A DNA stretch of 33,504 bases from Hyphomonadaceae bacterium (GTDB taxonomy: Bacteria; Pseudomonadota; Alphaproteobacteria; Caulobacterales; Hyphomonadaceae): the NCBI GenBank assembly GCA_027485145.1, contig JAIXRO010000076.1, positions 1 through 33,504 of the forward strand. The letters run 5' to 3'. The notes under the pieces are model-generated. The model made no database searches. It worked only from the letters and a program-made list of their open reading frames with translations, and was not told the origin of the DNA. This document shows, in pieces, positions 8,445 through 16,465 of this stretch (positions within the stretch are counted from its first letter, which is position 1; the number at the start of each line of letters is the position of its first letter). The translations under genes were made by a program, and so were the position numbers.

Positions 8445-9065
8445 ATGCACCCTGCACCTCTTTTTCGCGAAACCGACCCGGACGTTCTGCTGGAGCGCAT
8501 TCGGTTGCATCCGTTGGGCCTGGTCTGTGTCAGCGGCGAGATGGCTCCGCTCGCTGCCCATACGCCCGTTCTCGCTGCTTTGGAGGATGGCAAGCCACGC
8601 CTCCGATTTCATTTGTCGGCGCACAATCCGGTGACGCGGCGTCTCGAAGCGGGCGCTGCCGCCCTCATCGTCTTCACGGGGCCGGATGCTTACATTTCGC
8701 CGGACTGGTATGGCGCGGTGCCGAACCAGGTGCCGACCTGGAATTATCTGTCCGTCGAAGCCGAAGGCACACCCACGGCGACTGGCAACGAAGGCGCGGC
8801 GGCGTTCCTTGATGACGTGTCCGCTCATTTCGAGACGTTGTTGCTGCCCAAGCCACCCTGGACGCGGGCCAAGATGGACCCGGCCTCTTTCGAGATGTTG
8901 CTGCGCGGCATCCGCGCCTTTGAACTTGCACCTACTCGCTTCGAAGGCATCACCAAGCTGAGCCAGAACAAGACGACCGCTTCGCGACAGGGTGTCATAG
9001 AGGGTCTTTCTGCGACAGCCGGCGGCCTCGCCATCGCCCGGGAAATGCGTAAACTACCGGGATGA
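8445..9065 (+). CDS. FMN-binding negative transcriptional regulator, PaiB family
   Basis: A 206-residue protein of the PaiB family, named after a Bacillus regulator of protease and sporulation genes; structurally it is a split-barrel flavin-binding fold. Family features are LFRETDPDVL near the start, LRFHLSAHNP and the strongly conserved VPTWNYLSVEAEG, followed by LRGIRAFEL and KLSQNKTTASRQGV near the C-terminus. Its length is normal. It starts 4 bases after the xseA stop with a GGGAAG site 16 bases upstream, and its TGA overlaps the ATG of the next gene, so xseA-paiB-dehydrogenase may be one transcription unit. Whether this member regulates transcription or acts as a flavin enzyme is unknown. 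Confidence 0.92.
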   Translation: MHPAPLFRETDPDVLLERIRLHPLGLVCVSGEMAPLAAHTPVLAALEDGKPRLRFHLSAHNPVTRRLEAGAAALIVFTGPDAYISPDWYGAVPNQVPTWNYLSVEAEGTPTATGNEGAAAFLDDVSAHFETLLLPKPPWTRAKMDPASFEMLLRGIRAFELAPTRFEGITKLSQNKTTASRQGVIEGLSATAGGLAIAREMRKLPG

Positions 9066-10474
9066 GTACTCTGCCGCCCCCCGCTTTCCTCACCGCTGCC
9101 AAGGACCTGCTCGGCCCCAAGGGCTGGACGGACAATCCTGAAAAACTGCTTGCGGCGTCCACCCCGTGGCGTGGCACCTACCAGGGCGAGACGCCGTTCA
9201 TTGCCCGCCCCGCCTCCACCGGCGAGGCCGCCGCGCTGGTGAAACTCTGCGCGCAGCACCGGGTCGCGATCACGCCGCAAGGCGGCAATACCGGGCTCGT
9301 GGATGGCGGCACACCGCATGGCGAGATGTGTGTGTCGATGACGCGGATGACCGCAGTGCGCGAAGTGGATCCGTTCAACAATTCGATGACCATCGAAGCT
9401 GGCGCCACGCTTGTCACCGCGCAGGAAACGGCAGACGCTGCCAATCGCCTGTTTCCCCTTTCGCTCGGTTCGCAGGGCACGGCCACACTGGGCGGCCTGA
9501 TCTCGACCAATGCTGGCGGCGTCGCTGTTCTCCGCTATGGCATGATGCGTGATCTGATCCTCGGCCTGGAAGTCGTGCTGCCTTCCGGCGAGGTCTGGGA
9601 CGGACTGTCCGGCCTGCGCAAGAACAACACGGGCTATGACCTCAAACACTTGTTTGCAGGCGCCGAAGGCACACTCGGCCTGATAACGGCGGCCACCTTC
9701 AAGCTGTTCCCGAAAGTGCAGCGCGCCACCGCCTGGGTCATTGTTGCCACCGCCGAAGATGTCGTGAAGCTGCTCGCCCTCGTGCGCGACCACGCTGGCG
9801 ACTCGGTGACGAGCTTCGAGATCATCCCTGCCAATGCGGTCGCAATGGTCGCCGCCGATGTTCCGGGTACACGCGATCCGCTGCCAGCCAACGCCGAATG
9901 GCGTGTTCTGATCGAAATCTCGCAGCCCCGCGCCGAACAGGCGGAAACCCTTTTGACTTCGGCGCTTGAAGCGGGCGCCGACGCGGGGCTCGTTCAGGAC
10001 GCAGTGATTGCCGCCAGCGAGACCCAGGCCAAATCCTTCTGGCATATCCGCGAGACGATCCCGCTCTCCAAGCGCGCCTATGGCACAGCGCTCAATCAGG
10101 ACATCTCCGTGCCGATCAGCCGAATCCCGGCCTTCATTGAAGCCTGCAATGCGGCCGTGCGAGCGATTGTTCCGCCTGCGGACTTTGTCATCTTCGGCCA
10201 TGTCGGAGACGGCAATCTTCACTATTCCGTCGTCGAGCCTGCGGGTTCCGGGGAACCCGTGCTGAAAGCCCACGAAGCGGCCGTCACGCGCTGTGTGTTC
10301 GAAACGGTCACCGCGTTTGGTGGATCGATCTCGGCGGAACACGGCGTCGGCCGCCTGAAGCGCGACGAACTTGCACGTCTGCGCCCCCCCGCGGCGACCG
10401 AGGCCATGCGGGCCATCAAGAAGGCGCTCGATCCGCAGAACATCATGAACCCCGGCCGGGTGGTCAGCATCTGA
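9062..10474 (+). CDS. FAD-binding oxidoreductase, D-2-hydroxyglutarate/D-lactate dehydrogenase type
   Basis: A 470-residue member of the FAD-linked oxidase (VAO/PCMH) family. The FAD domain includes ITPQGGNTGLVDGGTPHG (about residues 75-92), SLGSQGTATLGGLISTNAGG and GYDLKHLFAGAEGTLG. The C-terminal oxidase domain carries IFGHVGDGNLHYSV and SAEHGVGRLKRDEL, whose histidines bind the metal and substrate carboxylate in D-2-hydroxyglutarate and D-lactate dehydrogenases. The likely role is oxidation of a D-2-hydroxyacid to the 2-oxoacid, passing electrons to a quinone or electron-transfer flavoprotein; the exact substrate is inferred only to subgroup level. Its ATG overlaps the stop of the PaiB-like gene by 4 bases. 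It converges on mutL with 45 bases between stops and no clear hairpin. Confidence 0.93.
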   Translation: MSTLPPPAFLTAAKDLLGPKGWTDNPEKLLAASTPWRGTYQGETPFIARPASTGEAAALVKLCAQHRVAITPQGGNTGLVDGGTPHGEMCVSMTRMTAVREVDPFNNSMTIEAGATLVTAQETADAANRLFPLSLGSQGTATLGGLISTNAGGVAVLRYGMMRDLILGLEVVLPSGEVWDGLSGLRKNNTGYDLKHLFAGAEGTLGLITAATFKLFPKVQRATAWVIVATAEDVVKLLALVRDHAGDSVTSFEIIPANAVAMVAADVPGTRDPLPANAEWRVLIEISQPRAEQAETLLTSALEAGADAGLVQDAVIAASETQAKSFWHIRETIPLSKRAYGTALNQDISVPISRIPAFIEACNAAVRAIVPPADFVIFGHVGDGNLHYSVVEPAGSGEPVLKAHEAAVTRCVFETVTAFGGSISAEHGVGRLKRDELARLRPPAATEAMRAIKKALDPQNIMNPGRVVSI

Positions 10475-10519
10475 AACGACGATTGCCGGACCAGCAGGGC
10501 TTACGGCCAAGATCGCGCC

Positions 10520-12358
10520 TTAGCGCCGGCCGAAGAGGCGCTCGATGTCGGCCAGTTTGAGCTCCACATAGGTGGGGCGGCCATGATTGCACTGGCCGGA
10601 ATGGGGCGTCGCTTCCATCTGGCGCAGCAGTGAGTTCATCTCCTCGCCCGTGAGGCGGCGTCCGGCGCGCACGGATGAGCGACAGGCCATATTGCCCATG
10701 ACCTCCTCGAACCGCTCCTTGAGCGCCAGACCGGCATCATATTCGGCGAAGTCGTCGGCGAGATCACGCAGCAGACCGGCCGTATCCATCTCTCCGAACA
10801 AGGCGGGCGTTGCCCGCACACAGACGGCGCCCGTTCCAAAGGCTTCGAGTTCGAGACCGAGGGAGGCGAGGTCGCCGGCCCGTTCGAGGATCCGTGCGGC
10901 CTCGTCCTCGGTCAGCTCCACGATATCCGGGATCAGCAGGGCCTGCCGGCGAACGCCGCCCTCTTCCATTTGCCGTTTCATCGCCTCATAGACGAGGCGC
11001 TCATGCGCTGCATGCTGGTCGACAATCACGATACCGTCCGCCGTCTGAGCAATGATGTAGGTCTCGTGTACTTGCGCCCGGGCTGCGCCCAGCGGAAACT
11101 CGCCTGACAGCGGTGCGGCCGGTTCGATCTCGACCCGCGCCGCCGGCGCGTTGTCCTGCACGAACGGGACCCGCGACGCTTCAGAAACGCCGCGAAGGAG
11201 TGTTACAGGCCGCTGGTGAGCTGAATAGGGCGCCTGCCAGAGCATACCCACCGGCGCCTCTTCCGGCCTCGCCCTGCCCAGAGCGAAGCCCGCAACCGTG
11301 GTGGACGCACGATGGCCAGCCCCGGCCAGACTGTGGCGCAGCGCGCCGATCATCAGCCCCCGGACGCTCGCCGCATCCCGGAAGCGTACTTCCGTTTTGG
11401 CCGGATGCACGTTGACGTCCACTTCTTCCGGTTCAAGGTCCACGAACAAGGCCAGCATCGGATGACGATCGCGCGCGAGGAAATCCTGATAAGCCGCCCG
11501 CACCACACCGGTGAGCATACGGTCCTTTACCGGCCGTCCGTTGACGAACAGGTACTGCATCTGGGCATTGCCGCGATTAAGGGTCGGCAGGCCCGCAAAG
11601 CCTGAAAGGCGTGCGCCGTCCCGGTCGGCATTGATGGCGATGGCGTTGTCGCTGAACTCCCGGCCCATGATGGCGCCGAGGCGCGCGAGCCGTCCGGTCT
11701 CGTCCGCTGAGTCTGCCGCATAGCGAAGAACAGTGCGGCCATTATTCTCGAACGTAAAACCAACGGACGGGTTTGCCATTGCCAGACGCTTGATCACGTC
11801 GGTCACGGCCAAGGCCTCGGCGCGCTCGCCGCGCATGAACTTCAGGCGCGCAGGCGTGGCGTGGAAGAGATCGGCGACTTCAATGCGTGTGCCAGTGTCT
11901 CCCCGGCCGGTAAAAGCCGCTGGCCTGGGGCCGTCGATCCGTCCGGCATCGGAGGAAATCTCTGCTGCCGCCCCGCCTGCGGCGCGGCTGACAATCCGCA
12001 TACGGCTGACGGACGCGATCGAAGGCAAGGCTTCGCCGCGGAATCCCATGGTGTAGATGTTCAGGAGGTCCACATGTCCCTCGGCATCCGGCACGAGTTT
12101 CGATGTGGCGTGCCGTTCAAGCGCGACCGCCAAGTCATCACCCGACAGGCCGCATCCGTCATCCTCAACCAAAATACGCTTAAGTCCGCCATCTTCGATG
12201 GCGACTGAAATCTGCGACGCGCCTGCATCCAGGGCATTTTCGACGAGCTCCTTGACGGCGGCCGCCGGGCGTTCGACCACTTCGCCAGCGGCGATGCGGT
12301 TGACGACCTCCGGCGGCAAACGGAGGATCACAGGACGGGGGCGCGCAGAATCAGGCAT
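10520..12358 (-). CDS. mutL: DNA mismatch repair endonuclease MutL
   Basis: A 612-residue MutL. The N-terminal GHKL ATPase has [35 protein letters not shown] and [16 protein letters not shown] proline/alanine-rich linker spans roughly residues 330-420. The C-terminal dimerisation/endonuclease domain contains [12 protein letters not shown] (about residue 445), which fits the DQHA(x)2E(x)4E nicking motif of endonuclease-type MutL proteins, plus ACRSSVRAG, the [12 protein letters not shown] segment and a terminal ERLFGRR. The protein should therefore be the nicking type, as in bacteria that lack MutH, unlike E. coli. The ATG at 12358 is the natural start. A small gene lies 53 bases upstream on the same strand. 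Confidence 0.98.
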   Translation of the reverse strand: MPDSARPRPVILRLPPEVVNRIAAGEVVERPAAAVKELVENALDAGASQISVAIEDGGLKRILVEDDGCGLSGDDLAVALERHATSKLVPDAEGHVDLLNIYTMGFRGEALPSIASVSRMRIVSRAAGGAAAEISSDAGRIDGPRPAAFTGRGDTGTRIEVADLFHATPARLKFMRGERAEALAVTDVIKRLAMANPSVGFTFENNGRTVLRYAADSADETGRLARLGAIMGREFSDNAIAINADRDGARLSGFAGLPTLNRGNAQMQYLFVNGRPVKDRMLTGVVRAAYQDFLARDRHPMLALFVDLEPEEVDVNVHPAKTEVRFRDAASVRGLMIGALRHSLAGAGHRASTTVAGFALGRARPEEAPVGMLWQAPYSAHQRPVTLLRGVSEASRVPFVQDNAPAARVEIEPAAPLSGEFPLGAARAQVHETYIIAQTADGIVIVDQHAAHERLVYEAMKRQMEEGGVRRQALLIPDIVELTEDEAARILERAGDLASLGLELEAFGTGAVCVRATPALFGEMDTAGLLRDLADDFAEYDAGLALKERFEEVMGNMACRSSVRAGRRLTGEEMNSLLRQMEATPHSGQCNHGRPTYVELKLADIERLFGRR

Positions 12359-12411
12359 CGAGCTGCCAGTCTAGCCCCTTGCTGCGCCGCTGTCCCCCGC
12401 AGCGCTGCAGG

Positions 12412-12591
12412 TCAGAGGATCGGTTGGTCCCGGTCACGGATCCATACGGAAAGCAGCCCGTTTAAGCTCTCTTCGGCCTTGCCAGCGTCCAGCAGTTGCC
12501 GCGCGAGCAGCAACGCTGCGCCCATGTCACCGGCTTCCGCATGGCGGGCCAGTTCAGCGGGCGGAAGGCCGGCGGCGGCCGTGTCAGTCAT
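12412..12591 (-). CDS. Small hypothetical protein (59 aa), TPR/Sel1-like helix pair
   Basis: A 59-residue protein starting MTDTAAAGLPPAELARHAEAG and continuing with DMGAALLLARQLLDAGKAEES, a two-helix pattern reminiscent of a single Sel1 or TPR unit, though too short to assign. The ATG at 12591 was chosen because AAGGA lies 9 bases upstream; the frame is open 21 codons further but without a ribosome site. It sits directly upstream of mutL on the same strand, so the two may share a promoter. No function can be assigned. Confidence 0.55.
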   Translation of the reverse strand: MTDTAAAGLPPAELARHAEAGDMGAALLLARQLLDAGKAEESLNGLLSVWIRDRDQPIL

Positions 12592-12757
12592 GTCTTGATC
12601 CTTGGAGAAATTGGCGGTTTGGAGCTTGATGGCCGCGACGCCCCGGCCGGACAAACCCCGGCATCACAGCCGCCAAGGCGCCGCACCTCGGGCGGGTTGA
12701 GTTTACCCGGCGATGGCGCCACAGATGGCGCCTGTCATCAAACGGGACCGCCTCCTC

Positions 12758-13276
12758 ATGCGTCTGCTTCGCAATGGTTTCCTAATCTGCTTGGGCACCG
12801 CAGCACTCGCGGCCTGCGGCGCTGAGCCGGCGCCCGCGACCGAGACGCCTGCGCCAGCGCTCCCAGCACCTGAGGCGTCTGCTCCGGCAACGCCCCTTGA
12901 GCCCGGTCTTGAGTTTGCGGCGCTGCCCGCGCCCTACAACACAGCCAACTACGCGGCGGGCCGGCGGACATGGAAACTCTGCCAGTCCTGCCATGTCACA
13001 GCCGAAGGCGGCGGCAACCTTGTCGGCCCGAACCTGCATGGCGTGTTCGGACGACAGGTCGCAACGGCGCCAGATTTTGACTATTCGCCGGCTCTGAGGG
13101 TCGAGACCTTCATCTGGTCGCCAGAGCAGCTGGACGCATGGCTGGCAAACCCGCGCGGCTTCGTTCCAGGCAACCGCATGAGTTTTTCCGGCGTCCGCAA
13201 GCCCGAAGACCGGCTCGCGGTGATCGCCTACCTGATGATCGAAACGGGCTACGCGCCGCCTGAACCAACAGAGTAA
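12758..13276 (+). CDS. Lipid-anchored class I cytochrome c
   Basis: About 172 residues. The N-terminus has a lipoprotein signal, FLICLGTAALAAC, with Cys in the lipobox (LAAC), so the mature protein is probably tethered to a membrane. A linker rich in Ala, Pro, Thr and Glu follows (about residues 24-50) and then a c-type cytochrome domain: heme motif CQSCH, LVGPNLHGVFGR, and the distal methionine in GNRMSFSGVRKPEDR. This resembles mitochondrial/c2-type cytochromes and suggests electron shuttling between respiratory complexes, as for membrane-anchored CycM-like proteins. The start is uncertain: ATGs at 12713 and 12725 are in frame, but 12758 gives a compact lipoprotein signal. It converges on the barrel-like gene, with 7 bases between. 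Confidence 0.88.
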   Translation: MRLLRNGFLICLGTAALAACGAEPAPATETPAPALPAPEASAPATPLEPGLEFAALPAPYNTANYAAGRRTWKLCQSCHVTAEGGGNLVGPNLHGVFGRQVATAPDFDYSPALRVETFIWSPEQLDAWLANPRGFVPGNRMSFSGVRKPEDRLAVIAYLMIETGYAPPEPTE

Positions 13277-13283
13277 CCCGCAC

Positions 13284-13976
13284 TCAGCGCCGCGCGACAA
13301 CGGCGACAAGTACGGCGGTTTCCTCGAACTGGCCGCCGAGTTCTTCGCGATAGCCGAGCGATACATCCACCTTGTCGAAATGGACACCGACCTGGTTTTC
13401 GAGTTTCACGGAATCGGCGCTCTGATTGCCTTGCTCGACCCAGAGCTGTTGGGTCAGGAAAACGCGCTCCGTGAGATCGGAGCCGTAACCGAGCTCGGCG
13501 CGCGTGCGCTGGCAGCCATCCTCCTGCCAGATCTGCGCCGCGTCGGCGAAGGCGTAGAAGCTTCGTCCTTCGTCATTCTGGCTTGAATAGCCGAGACCGC
13601 CGCGCGCCTCGAATCCGAAGCCCCTGCATCCGGCAAAACCGGTTGCCGTCGTGCCATAGACAGCGCCCGCTTCGGCGCCGAGCGTCCACTTGCCGTGATC
13701 CAGCAATTTGCGACGCAGCGTCAGGCGATAGGCATCGCGGTCAAACACCTCGTAGTCCGGATAGGTGACCGACTCGACCTTGGCGGTGACGGTCAAGGAG
13801 TCGCTCAGGCCATACTCGCCATAGGCATCCCCGCGCCAACCTTCAGCTCCGTCCAACGTATCGCGGGCGACCAGTGCGCGCGCATACCAACCACCCTCGT
13901 CGCGCACCCAGGGGGCCGCTTCGGCGGCGCCGGCGAGACTTCCCGCCGTGATTATCTGTGCGATCAGCCCCCGCAT
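13284..13976 (-). CDS. Putative outer-membrane beta-barrel protein
   Basis: A 230-residue exported protein. The N-terminus MRGLIAQIITAGSLAGAAEA looks like a cleavable signal peptide ending AEA-AP. The mature part alternates short amphipathic strands, many ending in aromatic residues (GWYARALVAR, DAYGEYGLS, SLTVTAKVESVTYPDY, SFYAFADAAQIW, ERVFLTQQLWVEQG), as in small outer-membrane barrels. Two cysteines (in FAGCRGFGF and EDGCQRTR) could form a disulfide. The last residues AVVARR do not end in the usual terminal phenylalanine. No family name is recognised. It may be co-transcribed with the SDR gene upstream, but a hairpin at 14020-14037 lies between them. Confidence 0.7.
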   Translation of the reverse strand: MRGLIAQIITAGSLAGAAEAAPWVRDEGGWYARALVARDTLDGAEGWRGDAYGEYGLSDSLTVTAKVESVTYPDYEVFDRDAYRLTLRRKLLDHGKWTLGAEAGAVYGTTATGFAGCRGFGFEARGGLGYSSQNDEGRSFYAFADAAQIWQEDGCQRTRAELGYGSDLTERVFLTQQLWVEQGNQSADSVKLENQVGVHFDKVDVSLGYREELGGQFEETAVLVAVVARR

Positions 13977-14019
13977 GGCTTCGCACCTTAAGGTGGCGGC
14001 ATGCTGCGGAAAAGATGGA

Positions 14020-14037
14020 TTCCCGATATGCCGGGAA
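14020..14037. terminator. Hairpin between SDR and barrel genes
   Basis: A perfect 6-base stem TTCCCG/CGGGAA with loop ATATGC. On the plus strand it is followed by ATTTTTG; on the minus strand, the direction in which both flanking genes are transcribed, it is followed within a few bases by TCTTTT. It could end SDR transcription 18 bases after its stop codon. The stem is short, so it is a candidate only. Confidence 0.4.
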
Positions 14038-14054
14038 ATTTTTGTGTGCGCCGG

Positions 14055-14903
14055 TCAGTAGCGCGGCGTGCGTTCCCGGATCCGGTCGAATCCCTGCTTG
14101 ATGGTGGCAAATCGCGCGTCGATGTGCGGCTCGAACTGGAGGTCCGTGAATATGTGCGGCCAGTCCCCTTCGATGGCCTCACGCACGAGTTCGCCGACAT
14201 ACAGCGGATCAATGCCGCTCGCTATGGCAGCCGTGACCGCCTTCAGAACTTCCGTGCCCGGACCTTCGGTCGGCGCTGTCGGGACCTGACCGGCAAAGCG
14301 GGCCGGAATGTTGCGACCGGAATCGACGATGTTCGTGCGGATTACCCCCGGACACAAAACCGAGACACCTATCCCCCGCGGTGCAAGTTTCGGGCGCAGG
14401 TCCTCGGACAGCGCCACGACACCAAATTTCGTGACGTCATATGCAGGGTTGGTCAACGCCACCATGCCGGCGATCGAGGCCGTTGATACGATCTGCCCGC
14501 CCTCGCCGTGCGACTCGATCAGCGGGCCAAAGATTTCGATGCCCCAGACCACCGACATCAGGTTGACACCGATCACCCAGTTCCACCCGCCTTCGGTCCA
14601 GGTGCCGTAATCGCCCCCGCCGCCGACGCCGGCATTGTTGACAAGGATATGCACCTTGCCGAAACGGGCAATCGTCTCGTCGGCCGCATGTTGCAGGTTG
14701 TCCTTGAGCGACACATCAGCGAGCACGCCCGCCACGTCGGCATTCGTGCCGCGCAGATCCGCCACGGCCTTGTCGAGCGCGTCCTTCTGGATGTCGCACA
14801 GCATTACCTTCACACCCGCTTGCGCGAGCGCGGTTGCGATGCCGAGCCCGATGCCGGAAGCTGCGCCGGTCACGAATGCTGTTTTGCCCTCGAGTGATTT
14901 CAT
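14055..14903 (-). CDS. SDR family NAD(P)-dependent oxidoreductase
   Basis: A 282-residue classical short-chain dehydrogenase/reductase. The cofactor-binding motif is TGAASGIGLGIA (residues 11-22), the structural motif NNAGVGGGG is near residue 90, and the active site comprises Ser in STASIAGMV and YDVTK (YxxxK). The acidic residue in MLCDIQKD after the second strand suggests NAD+ preference. The last 40 residues (GDWPHIFTDLQFEP...) extend beyond the minimal SDR fold. Substrate is unknown. The ATG follows GGGAGGAAGAG, a strong ribosome site. It diverges from the globin gene. Confidence 0.95.
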   Translation of the reverse strand: MKSLEGKTAFVTGAASGIGLGIATALAQAGVKVMLCDIQKDALDKAVADLRGTNADVAGVLADVSLKDNLQHAADETIARFGKVHILVNNAGVGGGGDYGTWTEGGWNWVIGVNLMSVVWGIEIFGPLIESHGEGGQIVSTASIAGMVALTNPAYDVTKFGVVALSEDLRPKLAPRGIGVSVLCPGVIRTNIVDSGRNIPARFAGQVPTAPTEGPGTEVLKAVTAAIASGIDPLYVGELVREAIEGDWPHIFTDLQFEPHIDARFATIKQGFDRIRERTPRY

Positions 14904-15012
14904 CTCTTCCTCCCTGACTTCGGGCCATCCTGCGCCGGCCGCCGCAGAGGCGCAATCGGCTCCGCCGCGTCAGCTTTGACGCGAACATGCATGAATGCGA
15001 GAACAGCGCGTG

Positions 15013-15399
15013 ATGAACAGTGCCGCGATCCTCGACACACTCGAACGCGCCAGCGAAGCCTGCGCCGATCCGGCCCCGCTTGTCTACGAACGGCTCTTCG
15101 CGGCTTATCCTCATCTGGAAAGCCTGTTCGTGATGGACCGCGATGGCGGAGTGCGCGGCTCGATGCTGGAGACCTGCCTCAACATCATCCTCGGCCTTCT
15201 CGACGGCAGCGAGACGTCCCGGTTTCTGATTTCGGCTGGCCGGATGCAGCATGAAGGCTATGGCGTTCCCAACGGAGAGTTTGACGTCATGTTCGCGGCG
15301 ATCCGCGACACGTTCCGGGAATTGTCGGGTCCCGATTGGACGCGCGAGGCCGAAACGGCGTGGGCCGACCTTCTCTCCGAGATCGCTTCGATCAAATGA
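15013..15399 (+). CDS. Single-domain globin-like protein
   Basis: About 128 residues, all helical. The pattern PAPLVYERLFAAYPHLESLF resembles the A-C helices of flavohemoglobin-type globins, and RMQHEGYGVPNGEFDVMF followed by RELSGPDWTREAETAW matches the F-G-H region, where the histidine of QHEGYGV would be the proximal heme ligand. It is slightly shorter than the 140-residue norm. Possible roles are O2 or NO binding or sensing; no reductase domain is attached. The start could also be ATG 14995 (six codons earlier); neither has a strong ribosome site. A cytochrome b561 gene begins 71 bases downstream on the same strand, so a shared redox role is possible but inferred. Confidence 0.75.
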   Translation: MNSAAILDTLERASEACADPAPLVYERLFAAYPHLESLFVMDRDGGVRGSMLETCLNIILGLLDGSETSRFLISAGRMQHEGYGVPNGEFDVMFAAIRDTFRELSGPDWTREAETAWADLLSEIASIK

Positions 15400-15470
15400 T
15401 CGCTGGTCTCCGCGCAAACGGTCCATTACGCTCAACACTGAAGCAGCTCGGGGTAAGGAACGCCGCAAAG

Positions 15471-16034
15471 ATGACCGACTCCACGACGGGCACATACAGC
15501 GTCATCTCCCGGGCCAATCACTGGATCGTTTCGCTGGCGTTTTTCGGCATGCTGGCCGTCGGTTTTTACCTTGAGTATGGCGGGCTCACGCGCGAGGCGC
15601 GCGGCCCCATCATGGCACTGCACAAGGCAACAGGCACCGTCTTGCTGATCGTGGTCGCCTGGCGCGTGATCTGGCGCCTCAATCAGGGCTTCCCGGCCTC
15701 GGCCGCAGGTTCGATGCCAGGCTGGCAGATCCTCGCCTCAAAGGCGGTGCATTTGGCGCTGCTCGCCGCCATCGTCGTGATGCCGCTGTCGGGCGTGATC
15801 GGCTCGCTGTCCGGCGGCCGGCCGATCGACATCTATGGACTCTTCATGATCCCGCCCTTCGAAAAGAACGAGGCGATCCAGTCCGCGGCAGGTTTCGCGC
15901 ACACGGTGACAGCCTATGTGCTCACTGGCCTGATCGCCGTTCACGTTGCAGCCGCCATCAAGCATCACCTGATCGACAAGGATGCAACACTGGTGCGGAT
16001 GTTGACGGGCCGCCTCGCGACAACCGAGGCCTGA
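15471..16034 (+). CDS. Cytochrome b561 family protein
   Basis: A 187-residue inner-membrane protein with four transmembrane helices (about residues 14-34, 47-68, 87-110 and 140-162). Heme-ligand histidines are visible in RANHWIVSL, ALHKATGTV and, in the fourth helix, VHVAAAIKHHLID, as expected for bacterial cytochrome b561 (CybB/YodB-like) proteins, which bind two b hemes and oxidise quinol or accept electrons from superoxide. The ATG at 15471 has AAGGA 9 bases upstream. Length is normal. It follows the globin gene and converges tightly on the PilZ gene (6 bases). Confidence 0.93.
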   Translation: MTDSTTGTYSVISRANHWIVSLAFFGMLAVGFYLEYGGLTREARGPIMALHKATGTVLLIVVAWRVIWRLNQGFPASAAGSMPGWQILASKAVHLALLAAIVVMPLSGVIGSLSGGRPIDIYGLFMIPPFEKNEAIQSAAGFAHTVTAYVLTGLIAVHVAAAIKHHLIDKDATLVRMLTGRLATTEA

Positions 16035-16040
16035 CCTACG

Positions 16041-16328
16041 CTACTCGAGCTTGAACTCGACACCGATCTCGAGACCGCTCTCCCAACGCTTCACGCAGGC
16101 ACGCGGATGCTTGAAATGCGGGATACGAAGCTCGAATTCATCCGGCAGCAGGACGCCTTCCGGAAGGCTCAGGCGCGCGCCGCCCGGCGAGACGTCGCGA
16201 ACTTCGACTTCTTGCGACTTGAACCAGCCAAGCTTGACCACGCCGCGAGCATCCACAGCAATGCGCTGGCCGCGCCGGTTGAACTTCGCCACGTCGAGAC
16301 GAGGGCCGTGAAGGAAATGGCTGGACAT
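16041..16328 (-). CDS. PilZ domain protein
   Basis: A 95-residue single-domain protein. It has the c-di-GMP-binding elements of PilZ: RRGQR (RxxxR, residues 18-22) and, about 22 residues later, DVSPGGARLSLP, matching (D/N)xSxxG. The remaining sequence forms the expected barrel strands (EFELRIPHF, LEIGVEFKLE). It probably binds cyclic di-GMP; an effector partner is not indicated by neighbours. The gene stands alone, transcribed divergently from the 3-hydroxyisobutyryl-CoA hydrolase gene across 137 bases. Confidence 0.9.
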   Translation of the reverse strand: MSSHFLHGPRLDVAKFNRRGQRIAVDARGVVKLGWFKSQEVEVRDVSPGGARLSLPEGVLLPDEFELRIPHFKHPRACVKRWESGLEIGVEFKLE

Positions 16329-16465
16329 GGCTTATCCGTTGCTGGGACCGGTGGGGATGAACATGGGTATGCCACAAAGGTGTAAAGGCTTGGCAAAACC
16401 GCTTGTCTCAAATTGGGAACACTGCATTTACCTTGGCTTTACAATTTGAAGGACGCCGGACGCCC

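Noticed and set aside
8825-10510. A 561-codon open frame antisense to the FAD oxidoreductase gene
   Set aside because: Same reason: the plus strand encodes a clear FAD-linked oxidase with all motifs, so this is a shadow frame.
10475-10519. Terminator between the FAD oxidoreductase gene and mutL
   Set aside because: No stem of useful length followed by a T-run was found in the 45 bases.
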